A program made the position numbers and the translations under genes. This document shows, piece by piece, positions 22,704 through 32,008 of a DNA stretch of 64,000 bases (within the stretch, counting starts at the first letter, position 1; every line of letters starts with the position of its first letter). Source of the stretch: Isoetes taiwanensis (Eukaryota > Streptophyta > Lycopodiopsida > Isoetales > Isoetaceae); contig JAJEKV010000085.1 in NCBI GenBank assembly GCA_021234155.1, forward strand, positions 2,242,896-2,306,895, given 5' to 3'. The notes beneath the pieces are model-generated. The model was not told the origin of the DNA, made no database searches, and saw only the letters and a program-made list of their open reading frames with translations.

Positions 22704-23483
22704 TTGCTATATGACTTGGAGCAGGTCCAGAAAGCCTTCTTGGTACGAGCACTAGGGGTGAAGTCAACAGTCCCATATCAAATTCTACTGCAGGAGACAG
22801 GATTCTTGCCTCTTCAGAGGACGGCCCTTGATCGCCACATTGTCTATTTTCAGAAGGTGGTCAATATGGACGATGCTCGTCTCCCTAAACTAGCTTATAT
22901 CATGGCAATGGGGCCGCAGCGCCTCAAGGCATGCTGGAGGGAAAAGAGAGCTCAATGGATGGCTAGATGGAATGTGCAGGAGCACAGGTGCATACATCTG
23001 CAAACAGAGGCAGATCGCCATAGCTTGAGGCAATATCTTGACGCTTGCTTCCTCAGCAAGCTTTGGGATGCCAATGCCCTTGAACATGTCAAGATACCAC
23101 ACTACCAGCGCCACATAAATCCCACATTGGAACGAGGCCCGCAATGCTACCTGCGCACCCACTTGCCCATGAAAAGGCGCAGACTCATTGCTTCCATTCG
23201 CACAAGGGCACATCATCTTCGAATTGAGATGGGCAGGTGGATTGGTGAGCCACGCCAGGACAGGCTCTGTCAATGCTGCCACATGGGAGTCATTGAGGAT
23301 GAATCTCACACCCTTCAAAGTTGCCCAGCATATGATCAAATTCGGACCCGCTATGCTGAGTTGGTCAGGCCTGGCCAGTCGTTACATGTGACATTGAGCA
23401 CAGCATCCGTACGGGTGCTGGGATCATACCTTCAGGAGGTTATGGACATGCGAGATCAGCTATGTCCTCGGGCACACACTTGA
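22704..23483 (+). pseudogene. LINE ORF2 C-terminal domain, open for 259 codons
   Basis: The frame begins in LEQVQKAFLVRALGVKSTVP, continues through a basic helical region and HLRIEMGRW, and ends with a zinc motif CQCCHMGVIEDESHTLQSC (CxxC...H....C). It stops with TGA at 23483. The same order is seen in the 24.2-kb copy. The domain is the C-terminal RNA-binding part of LINE ORF2; the catalytic parts are absent. Confidence 0.8.
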
Positions 23484-23614
23484 CATGTATATATACATTG
23501 ATGTATACATGTACAGTTTGACAGCATTCTTATTACTGCCACGGTTTTTCCCTCGAAAACCCTTCGGGGCGGGGGTTTTTTAACCCGGACAGTAATAAGT
23601 TTGCTGCGCTCCTT

Positions 23615-23680
23615 ATGGGTCCCATAGGCCGATTGGCCTCAGTGGACGATAAAATATCATTCTCATTCTCATTCTCATCA
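23615..23680 (+). repeat. LINE 3' end: GGCC hairpin plus (CATTCT)n
   Basis: CCCATAGGCCGATTGGCCTC forms a five-base-pair stem with a four-base loop. It is followed by AGTGGACGATAAAAT and the hexamer repeat. The layout is the same as in the copy ending at 24872. Confidence 0.72.
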
Positions 23681-24199
23681 TGTATGGTAATTTCCTTAGT
23701 GATCTGAAAATATTCAAGTGCAAGGTGCTCAATAGATATACAACAAGATGCATATAGTAAATGTAGTTTCGTTGGAACATGTGGACTAGCGTATTCATTT
23801 ATGCTGGAAGATAGGTATACCATCTTTAAAAAGAAGCCAATGTAACCTCCTATATTGGAGGTCTTGATGCATGCATATTGGAGGTTTTGATGCATGTTGG
23901 CTATAAAAATTACTCATGGGGCACATTTAATTGTTTGTCTTAGTGATTAGTAATGGCATGCAATCATGACATGTCTACATTAGGCTGAGCTAGGATTTTA
24001 TTGAGGATGATAATTAATTCTTTTCATCAGCGTGCAAACCATGACGTGTAAAAATAGTGATACCGATTTTCTTCCGGAAGCGGCAAGCCCTAGATAAATT
24101 GAATGCATGATAACTGGTTAACTTGACTTCACAATTGGTAAGACACATAGATGCTGGCTATATCATTGACTTACAAAATCTATAATATCTAGATATCTC

Positions 24200-24872
24200 T
24201 TCTATAGGTCGCGCAGAATGGGCAATTGGATGCGGGCTATGCTGCCACTCTGTGGGATGCCTCTACTCTTGCAAAGCCCAAGACAGAGCACTATCACGCT
24301 CAGATTAATCCCAGCCTTGAGCATGGACCCCATCGGTACTTGAAAGCACACATCTCTGTGAAGAAACGGAGAGCTATTGCCGCCATAAGGACGGGTTCCC
24401 ATTACCTCAGAATTGAGACAGGTCGCTGGGGGGTGAATGGCGGGCACGGGATCCCCAGGGAGGAGAGGATATGTCAGTGTTGTGAGATGCACGTGATAGA
24501 GGATGAGCACCATGCCCTCCAGCGGTGCCCAGCATATGCCCATGTCCGAGCAGTGCACACTGATCTTAGATGCTCTGACACACCGCTACATCAGTTACTC
24601 GCATCACCTATGGTAGCGCGACTGGGAGCTTACATCCTGCAGATTTCGGCCGTCAGACTTGCTCTTCTGGGGCATGGTATTTGAGAGCCTACTGTTAGGG
24701 TTTTTCCTCCCAAGTGGGGGTTTTTTCATCCCGGTAGTAGGGTTCTACTGTACAGTTACATTGTTTGTTTTTGGTGTTGGGGTTTTTGGCTTTTTTGCCT
24801 GTTCTGTGCCGTCTCATAGGCCTCTGGCCTCCGTGGACGTTAAAATAAACTTCCTTCCTTCCTTCCTTCCTT
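24200..24872 (+). mobile_element. LINE, 5'-truncated, with (CTTC)n tail
   Basis: A short copy of the same LINE family begins near 24200 in the C-terminal domain. The open frame 24226-24684 contains GSHYLRIETGRW and the zinc motif CQCCEMHVIEDEHHALQRC. It ends with the hairpin AGGCCTCTGGCCT, CCGTGGACGTTAAAATAAA and (CTTC)n at 24851-24872. It is the least decayed of the fragments. Confidence 0.82.
24226..24684 (+). pseudogene. LINE ORF2 C-terminal fragment, intact to its stop
   Basis: This open frame of 152 codons aligns with residues at 23040-23480 of the upstream copy (shared PSLEHGPHRYLKAH versus PTLERGPQCYLRTH). It shows a complete CxxC...H....C zinc motif. The copy has no catalytic part and is not expected to be active. 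Confidence 0.78.
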
Positions 24873-26260
24873 TACAGAAAGTTAATTAAATATTGTGCTA
24901 TTCTCAACAATAGGGATGTCTAGTGAGTGACAACATGAATTAATTTGTCATTTGTCTTTCCAGTCCAATCAAAAACATTGCGTTAACTGATGGAAATAAT
25001 CTCCCTCCCTATTCATTTGTAGACATTGTTTCCATTCTTTTTCATACTAGAACAACTTTATATAATGTGAATGCTATGATCAAAATCGTTGAGCACATTC
25101 TTCACGAGAAAACTTGAGCATTTGAAGATGTTGTCTAAAAAAGGACATTTATTAGGGTTCTTTGAACTTTAAAACACTTATCTGGTCTTTCCCAAATTCG
25201 CGCGACATGACATAAATCATACCAAAGGATGCAAAATCCACTGCTCTATTCAACTATTTATTCGCCTCATCATATTGGAGGAATTGCAGATAGTTGCAGA
25301 GAAAATAACCAAATATAACATATTATTGTAAACTATATACATGTTCTTTTGGAAATTTTTAACATAAAAGATTAAAATGTAGATTCAAAAGCCATCTTGT
25401 TAGTTTTTATAGGAAGGAGGACGAAATCATCAATAACATATTTATTTAGATGAAGATGGCAACCACCATGCCTCAATCAATATGAAACAATACAGTTAAA
25501 AAAATGCAAACACAACCTCAGAGTATTGAAGGGCAATCCTTCATGCGCATCACATTATTTTGCCTTATCTTAAAGGGTCGAAGGCCTGTTTAAGGGTAGA
25601 CAGGCCATGAAAGTTGATCACTGGATGGGAGACATGGAATCTCAGTGCTTTTCTGATACTTGCTAATTTTGAGGAGAGCTGTAATACCAAGTTTTGACTT
25701 CGACCCCCCTCCCCCCCTCTTTTGACTTCGTCTCTGCATTGGAGGAGACCTTCCTGTTTAGATTAGATGAGGTACCTTCTTTTTCTGGCCTCGGAGGAAG
25801 AGAATCTCAATCAGAGACTTCCAATCCGCTCAAAGGATACAAAGTAATGTGTTCAATCGGCCTAACACCACCTATGATGATAGGAACCTGTAAACTCCCA
25901 GTTGTATTTGCAAAACATCCGTCAAGATATGAGACAAACAAACACAAATCCATCCCTTAAGGGCAAAGCTCAATACCTAACCGGGCTATCCTGAGCAAGA
26001 AAATCTCTAGAACAACGTCGATTGAGGATTTTGCTGCTTGTTATATTGGTCGCAGAAGTAGTATCGGTTGTCGAAGATGGTCGCCATATTACTGTAGCAG
26101 TCAGGGTCTGTCTCTTATTATTCGCTGTCTGTCCTTGAATAGTCAAATAATTAAATATAGCCCTCTAGGCCAATAAAGCACAATTTCATTAAAATGAGAA
26201 ATTTCGTGATTCCAATTAGGAACGAAAATCCTTTTTAGTCCATTTTATGCCAATTTTTTG
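24873..26260. other. No gene; possible 5S rRNA-like trace at 25600-25670
   Basis: Mostly AT-rich and non-coding on both strands. Around 25620-25665 the text ATCACTGGATGGGAGAC, followed by GGAATCTCAGTG, is reminiscent of the 3' half of plant 5S rRNA (ACTAGGATGGGTGACC, then GGGAAGTCC). That could be a 5S-derived SINE or chance. A plus-strand frame at 25694-25960 is not recognised. Confidence 0.3.
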
Positions 26261-26498
26261 AGCAATTATGGCGCCATTTAGAAAAAATATGCCTCTAAAA
26301 CGTCATTTATTGGCGCCATTAAAAATACTAACAGTGCATATAAAGAAGCTAAAGAAACACAACATCACAAAATTAGTTAAAAATTCCAAATTCATAGATT
26401 TGCATATCAAAAAATTTGCCACAACAGGCAAGGACTCGAAAGAGAGAGTCTGTTTACAAAAGTATTATTGTACAATTTAAATACCAATCACACAAAAT

Positions 26499-28075
26499 TC
26501 AGGGTTCCGCATCAGGATCAGGTTCCACATCAGGATCAGGTTCCGTATTGCCAGGGCCATGGCTAGAAGAAGCAACCATAGGATCTCCCTGAAAGCTCTC
26601 GAACGCTGTGGCAGTGAAATTGGGATCACTAAGAAAGTCCAGATCGAATTGTGTGTTCTTGATCACATCATAGTCCACATCGGGTGGAGCTTCGGGCATC
26701 TCTGGATTAGGTGGATCTACAGCTTCTTCAACAACATCACCTTTTGTCTCTGTAGGAACTGCTGCGATGATAGGATTCAGTAGGCGGTCAAGCCTATCCC
26801 TATCAAGAATTCCCCTTAGGCACTCCTGCTTAACCGGGTCACTTTCGAACACAATGCAAAATCTCTTATTCATCAATGAAGCCCGGCCAAAAGAACCACA
26901 AGAGAAGTAATCAAACACCCCTGTTCCTGGCGGTACCATTTTCTGCACGAGGTAGGAGCATGTGGCAGGCCCCAACTGGTTTCTCATGATTATGTCCCCC
27001 GCAAGCCTTGCCACCAGACTGAATCTGCCGTTGCGAGCTTTCGCCATAGCCTCGGTCTCCCCCTCTTCGCCTTCTTCAGGGGCACAGAACCGGTGGCGCT
27101 CTTGAGGATGATCGTTGAAGGGGAATTTGAGGTCAATTTCATCGACAGGGATGACCTGCGCAGTGGCCTGAATTTTTGTGGCGCATACACTAGTGCATGG
27201 ACATCCCGAACTCCCCGAGGCAGCGGATTTTTGTATTCGCCCTCATACGTGCCAATAAAAACTCGATCTGGAATCCGGATCATCCAACACGATGAAATCA
27301 AAAAGTTATGCTCTGGCCTTGCAAAGACCACTATCCAGAAAGAATCAGCTGTGGTGTTCTTTACAACTGTGTTAAAAAAATTAGATAGTGTGGTTTTGTC
27401 CCACATTGGAAATATGCCTCTAGTATCCAGGGCAATCAAGGATACTGGTACAGGAGTGCATCTAACTTGCCCCCATCGTGCAATCGGTTCAACTTTGCAA
27501 CGAAGTCTTCAAGATCCTCTCTCGCAAGACAAAGATTGCGTATGAATCTTGCCAAGGCTGGTGGCACGTTACCGAAAATGCCTTCCTTGCCCACTCCAGT
27601 TTCAACCCACTTACTATGCAAGGTCGGTATCCTCGAAGCCCGGCACGGCAGCACAGAGATTAGTGAAGGATTTGAACTTCCTCGGAAAATTATCCTTCAC
27701 ATATTCAAAAATCTCCTTCTTCAAGAAAGATATGGATCTTAGTGTCTTTGCCCTTGTCTTGAAGAAGTGCTTACATGTATAATCATTGGTGACCTTGACG
27801 AAGGTCTTCTCATCCAGCACTTCCTGGAACAGAACCCGACAGTCTTCGTAGTCAAGCCCCCTCATGCACCTCAGGTAGGTCTGACTGAAGTAGTCAGATT
27901 CTTTTGCCCAGTTACAGGTAATAGTTTGACCCTTGTTGTCTTTTAGCTTGCCAGATTTCCACAAGTTCCATAGGGACATGAATAACTGGAAAATATCCTC
28001 TGGCATGAAGACCCACTGGTTGAAATCTTTTGGATGCTTACCACGCATGGTAACTTCAGCCAAAGCCAGATAACG
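26499..28075 (-). pseudogene. Beta-class DNA amino-methyltransferase-like domain
   Basis: Downstream of the 28196-28076 intron the frame (28075-27614) gives YLALAEVTMRGKHPKDFNQW and LRCMRGLDYEDCRVLF. After a frame change it gives GVGKEGIFGNVPPALARF, then IALDTRGIFPMWDKTTLSNF (27450-27380), FWIVVFARPEHNFLI and VRDVHALVYAPQKF. In a third frame (27047-26499) it gives MAKARNGRFSLVARLAGD, VPPGTGVFDYFSCGSFGRA and RFCIVFESDPVKQECLRGIL. The last two are the SAM-binding motif I and motif II of beta-class N4/N6 methyltransferases. In motif IV the expected DPPY/SPPW reads DTRG, so catalysis is doubtful. The acidic tail ends in repeats of PDPD. It ends at TGA 26501-26499. Confidence 0.6.
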
Positions 28076-28196
28076 CTGGAAACAACAAGAAGTTAGCCTT
28101 GAACATTTAATGAGCAAATGGCGCCATGGCGCCATTTCCTCACTAAATGGCGCCACGGCGCCATTTGCTAATCTTGCCAACAATTACAATATGTAC
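28076..28196 (-). other. 121-bp intron carrying two palindrome copies
   Basis: The donor AAA|GTACAT and acceptor TTGTTGTTTCCAG|CG join SEPYK to RYLALAEV in phase 0. Two palindromes (28116-28137 perfect, 28145-28166 with one change) lie inside. An intron this short with two palindromes is unusual. Confidence 0.65.
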
Positions 28197-28439
28197 TTTG
28201 TATGGTTCTGAGCGTGACTGCCCGCGTCCCGATGGATCAGGCTTCCCGCATAGAGCATATTGCTGCCGCAGGTGGGTTATGTTATCAATGAAGGGCTCTT
28301 TGAAAATAGTTTTCGCAGTGATATCATTGACTTCACAACTGAGCTGCAGGCATTCCTGTTCGTTGACTGTGCCAGATAACACTCGGCAATTCCATTGAAG
28401 ATAAATCTTTGACATTTGCTCTTGGGACTTTGTTGTGCT

Positions 28440-28645
28440 GAGTCTTCTACATACAAGCTGAGCAGCCATAACTGAATGATTGCCATTCACTATATAATAG
28501 TGCATCCCCATGAGGTCATCCTCGGTTTTCCAAGCGACCCGGTTTGTTTGTGAGGGGATTGAATGGAATCACATCAGCGGAGGAACACCGGATGTGGGTC
28601 TCTCTCGAAAGGACTCCACTAACGCTTTGACGTGCTCCATATTCC
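28440..28645 (-). pseudogene. ParB/Srx-like domain (GNHS motif)
   Basis: Two blocks fit the ParB N-terminal/sulfiredoxin fold: VKALVESFRERPTSG (the 'hV..L..Sf' helix) and, after a frameshift, a segment with VIPFNP, N-K-P, WKTEDDLMG and YYIVNGNHSVMAAQL. GNHS corresponds to the GxHR nucleotide-binding motif of ParB, with Arg replaced by Ser. The two blocks are in different frames, apparently because of single-base changes near 28575 and 28540. Confidence 0.55.
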
Positions 28646-28802
28646 TTGGTCTAGATGTCGATTTGCTGGCCCTTGATATAGTTTGAACACGCCTATTTTT
28701 TTTTTATAAATGTGACACCTAGAGGAAACAGATGCCTTGGATCGTAAAATTTTTTTGCGTGTATTCTTTTGCCAGCTTTTTCCTCCTCTCGACCTTTCCA
28801 CC

Positions 28803-29417
28803 TTAAGATTTGCAGGCACCTCTAGCAAGTCTTTGAGCTATTCTTAATGTGAGCTTTTTTAACAGCTTCTTAATGGGGACCCTTTTGGCCGGTGTGTCCG
28901 CAGGATCCTGGCTATGCCTTGGGCTTGGAGGTTCACCACCACTTCTAGGACTTCCAGCAGGACTTGGAGTCCGAGTCGCTCTCCTTTGTTTTTTAGGTGT
29001 CCTCTCCTTCTCAGAGGTCTCCAGCCTGTGCTTCTTCTTCTTTTTCCCATCCATTTCCTCTGTCTCCACTTCCTTTCCCTCCTTTTCCTGTCTCGCATTT
29101 CCTTCCTTCTGCCCCTTGCCTTCCCTATCCTTTTCTTTCCTTTCCCTTTTCTTTTCCTTCTTTTCTTTCTCTTCCTTCTCTTCCTTTTCCTTCTCTTCCT
29201 TCTCTTCCTTTTCCTTCGCTTGCTTCTTTTCCTTCTTTTCCTTATCTGGATCTTTGTGATCTTTTCTCTTAACTTTCCTCTTGCTCGCCGCCTTTCCTTC
29301 CTCAGTTTCCTGGCCAACATCCTCAGTAGAAGATGAGGAGTCTTTGTCGGCTGCAGGTGTCTCCTTAGTTTGTCTTGTCTTCTTCTTGCTAACTGTTTTT
29401 AGCCAGGCCGTGTCCAC
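28803..29417 (-). CDS. K/E-rich charged segment of the ParB-methyltransferase-like protein
   Basis: This frame is open for 204 codons. After VDTAWLKTVSKKKTR-like text it becomes a run of KEKEEKEEKEK-type repeats, then a Ser/Pro-rich part (RTPSPAGSPRSGG) and a basic end (KKLLKKLTLRIAQRLARG). It looks like a flexible, nuclear, highly charged linker and could form a single alpha-helix. The plus-strand Ser/Phe/Leu-rich frames here are shadows. It lies directly upstream of the ParB-like part. Confidence 0.5.
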   Translation of the reverse strand: MDTAWLKTVSKKKTRQTKETPAADKDSSSSTEDVGQETEEGKAASKRKVKRKDHKDPDKEKKEKKQAKEKEEKEEKEKEEKEEKEKKEKKRERKEKDREGKGQKEGNARQEKEGKEVETEEMDGKKKKKHRLETSEKERTPKKQRRATRTPSPAGSPRSGGEPPSPRHSQDPADTPAKRVPIKKLLKKLTLRIAQRLARGACKS

Positions 29418-29984
29418 AATGGTGGGTAGTTTCTGCTGGGCTAATGCCTTGACAACGAATGAAGGCGAAGTTTTTCACTTCGCTCATCCGATTCGCGAAG
29501 AATCATAAAGCCCCTCAAGATTTCTTGTGGGCCTTTGATGTCGGCTTCTTCAAAGTTTGTTGTAATGACGGCAGCGTATCAAAATTTTGCTTCTTCACCG
29601 AACCAGCTACATTTGCAATACTAGCGACATTCTACGGGGATCATAAAACTTCCAAATCCACATAGTAGACAATTATTCTCCGCTTCAAAGTATCCTCACG
29701 ACCACCCGGATCCAATCCTCGCGACCGCTCTTGGCAACCATCTTCATGTGGACCAAGATACACGGCCGGGTAAATTCCTACAAGCTTCGGTCTGTCTCCC
29801 TTATAAGGAGGCAGAGCTCTCTTCTGCAGCCTCCTTTTCGAGCCTCAGAGTAGAGGGGCTCACCCGCGATTACTTCCATGCACCAAGCATTGCCTATCGG
29901 CGATGATAGTCCGGGTCGATTGAAATTGTGTTTCCGCCTTGCGCAACATAGCCGCAACAAAGGGGCATCGGAACAAAGAGGCAT

Positions 29985-30550
29985 CGATAAATAGTTTTAA
30001 CAAGCAAAGTGCGGCATAATCGGTTGGGTAGGCAAATGGTGCCGCGGGTGCCATTTGCATCCGAGTCCAAATGCATAAGCACATGGAGGCGGTTCGTATG
30101 CCTTTCCCTGCGTTTGGTCGCAGAGGCCTCCACCCAGTCCAAACCCCTCCCCTTCGCAATATTCGAGGAAGATGGTTCGAAGGAGAGTGGCTCGGACTGG
30201 GTGGAGGCACCTGCGACTCGTAGGAGAGTGCACTACAGAACGCAACACAACGAGAAGCGAGCTACCTCAATGCTGATACATATGTGACTGTCTCTGTCGT
30301 TTGCTTAGTCGTCTGGTTTTAACAAGCAGGCAGACCAGATGACTAGGCAAGGCGCCATTTGCATCCGAGTTCAGTGCATAAGCAAATGGAAGCAGTTCGA
30401 ATGCATTTCCCTGTGTTTGGTCGCAGAGGCCTCCACCCAGTCCGAGCCCCTCCCCTTCCAAATATTCGCGGAAGATGGTTGGAAGGAGAGTGGCTCTGAC
30501 TGGGTCGAGGCACCTGCGATTTGTAGGAGAATACATATGCGAATGACTCC
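29985..30550 (-). repeat. Two tandem units of about 320 bp, each with a hairpin
   Basis: Unit 1 (about 30000-30240) and unit 2 (about 30318-30545) share GCATCCGAGT, AAATGCATAAGC and CCTCCCCTTC. Unit 1 contains inverted arms CCTCCACCCAGTCC (30127-30140) and GGACTGGGTGGAGG (30194-30207). Unit 2 has a similar but imperfect pair (30430-30446, 30494-30510). All lie in the first intron of the minus-strand gene. Open frames here in all directions come from the inverted repeat symmetry. Confidence 0.7.
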
Positions 30551-30579
30551 ATTAGTGTTAATGGACTGGACGCAGATAA

Positions 30580-30930
30580 AAATGGCGCCATGGCACCATT
30601 TGCCAACAACAAGTCCCAAATGTATTCTAATAAACATCAAATAGCGCCATGGCGCCATTTGCCAACAACAAAGGCCCTATGGTAAGCTAATAGACATCAA
30701 ATGGCGCCATGGCGCCATTTGCCAACAACAAAGCCCTATGGTAAGCTAATAGACATCAAATGGCGCCATGGCGCCATTTGGTAGCAACAAGACCCTAGAG
30801 TAAGCTACCAGGCATCCTAAAGTAAGCTAAGACTCCTAAAGTGCACTCAGGCATCCAAATGGCGCCATTTGTCAACTAAAAGACCCTAAAGTGGTTACCA
30901 GGCATCTAAATAGCGCGGTGGCACCATTTA
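30580..30930. repeat. Palindrome array, about 60-bp period
   Basis: Copies of the 22-base palindrome containing ATGGCGCCATGGCGCCAT lie at 30580-30601 (one change), 30639-30660 (one change), 30699-30720 (perfect) and 30758-30779 (perfect). They are separated by TTGCCAACAACAA, CCTATGGTAAGCTAATAG-type spacers. Shorter remnants lie at about 30858 and 30909. The array is in intron 1 of the minus gene. Confidence 0.88.
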
Positions 30931-30963
30931 GCCCAAACAAAACAATGCAAGTAGATGACATAC

Positions 30964-31030
30964 CTGTCCCTTGAGGTGCGCTAGCCGCTGTCTCCACATT
31001 CTGAGGAGCTCCAGAATTGTCGATTTCCAT
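30964..31030 (-). CDS. Exon 1 of the ParB-methyltransferase-like gene
   Basis: An ATG at 31030-31028 opens 22 codons plus one base. The exon ends at G followed by GTATGTCATC, a strong plant donor site. The same ATG and donor context is visible in the second copy near 63341-63270. The corresponding acceptor was not pinned down. Confidence 0.55.
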
Positions 31031-31988
31031 TTCGAGCGCCTTGAATTTGGTCCGAAAACTGGTGTGTATCTAGATGTGTTGAGGCGCTGAACTGTGGGGA
31101 AATGGCGCCAGAAAACACTAAAAACAAAGGACTCAGAAGGGTTGCTTTAGGCGCTGGGCGCTAGGCGCTGGCGGCTAGGCGCTGGGCGCTGGCGGCTAAG
31201 GTCGAGGCGCTAGGAGCTGGAATCGAAAACGAAAAAACCGAATGAGAAGCTTCAGAAAAACAATTAGGCATAACAAACTTTACGCCGGGCGCCATTGCAC
31301 TGTACCACAAAGCGCCAACTAGGGCCCGTGGCTGTCCAGGCGCCCATGCCCGTGGCGGTCCAGGCGCCCATGCCCGCCCATGCACGTGGCGGTCCAGGCG
31401 CCCATGCCCGCCACAATTTGAATTTTGAAATTCGAATATTTCCCGCCCTAACGCCTGCCCGCCCAAATTTGAACATAAAATTCAAAATTCCCGCCCGCCC
31501 GAAATTAACATAAAAGTCAAAATTCCCACCAGAATTGAAATTTGATTGCCACACTGTCAAATTTGAATCGTCCGCTTTTAAAATTGTACTTTGCATTTAA
31601 AGCTCCCTCTTTGTCACCGTGCTCCCACTTAATGCGACCATGCCACGATCATGCGACGTTTTTGCGTGCCTGTTCAGCGCTTCGAATCCGCTTTGTTCGT
31701 CTCGGCTTCCGCGCATAAAGTAGCGCTTCTTTTCTTAAGCCTAAGCGAGAAACTTTGCAAAGCGCATCGCGTCTTTGTCGCCAGCGCTTTCTTCTTGGCG
31801 CTCACAGAAATCCCAGGTGATTCTTGGCGCTTTCTTCTTGGCGAATCCTTCTTGGCGCTTTCTTCTTGGCGAATCCTTCTTGGCGCTTTCTTCTTGGCGA
31901 ACTCTTCTTGGCTCCATTCTTTTTTATTAATATATCTGCTGGGATCAGCTTGATTTTCTGCTCCATCTATCGCCCGTGACATACCACT
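31031..31988. promoter_or_regulatory. Bidirectional promoter region between the two divergent genes
   Basis: The 958 bases separate the two start codons. They contain GGCGCT repeats (31150-31220), imperfect repeats of GGCGGTCCAGGCGCCCATGC (31310-31410) and TTCTTGGCGCTTTCTTCTTG units (31815-31910). No clear TATA box was assigned. Shared control of both genes is inferred from the arrangement only. Confidence 0.45.
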
Positions 31989-32008
31989 ATGGATCTATCT
32001 AATATCAA

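Larger units (their letters stand above)
22265..23680 (+). mobile_element. LINE, 5'-truncated, with (CATTCT)n tail
   Basis: The copy starts inside the reverse transcriptase (MRVNLAKTKVVFISS, thumb region at about 22380) and runs through the C-terminal domain. It ends with a 3' hairpin (AGGCCGATTGGCCT), GTGGACGATAAAAT and three CATTCT units at 23659-23678. It is 5'-truncated, as is usual for LINE copies. A frame break lies at about 22556. Confidence 0.82.
26499..31030 (-). pseudogene. ParB/Srx-like domain fused to beta-class DNA methyltransferase-like domain; multi-exon, frameshifted
   Basis: Exon 1 (31030-30964) encodes MEIDNSGAPQNVETAASAPQ and ends at a consensus GTATGT donor. A long intron with hairpin and palindrome repeats follows to about 29.9 kb. 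Coding text resumes with PPYKGDRPKLVGIYP and RIIVYYVDLEV, then a K/E-rich charged stretch (29417-28803), then a ParB-like part with MEHVKALVESFRERPTSG and HYYIVNGNHSVMAAQLV (28645-28440). An intron at 28196-28076 has a GT donor, an AG acceptor and conserved phase. The C-terminal part has a beta-class methyltransferase order: a motif IV-like IALDTRGIFPMWDK (27430), FWIVVFARPEH, and motif I-like GVFDYFSCGSFG (about 26920) with CIVFESDP. ParB N-terminal plus N4/N6 methyltransferase fusions are known from bacteria and phages. Frame breaks near 29.6, 28.6, 27.6 and 27.05 kb may be decay or sequence error. Target and activity are unknown. Confidence 0.6.

Noticed and set aside
28849-29336. Plus-strand Phe/Ser/Leu-rich open frames (and the equivalents at 61.2-61.7 kb)
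   Set aside because: They are antisense shadows of the K/E-rich charged segment on the minus strand.
30009-30658. Several overlapping frames on both strands with shared DWVEAPA-like text
   Set aside because: The similarity comes from tandem and inverted repeats in an intron, not from protein conservation.
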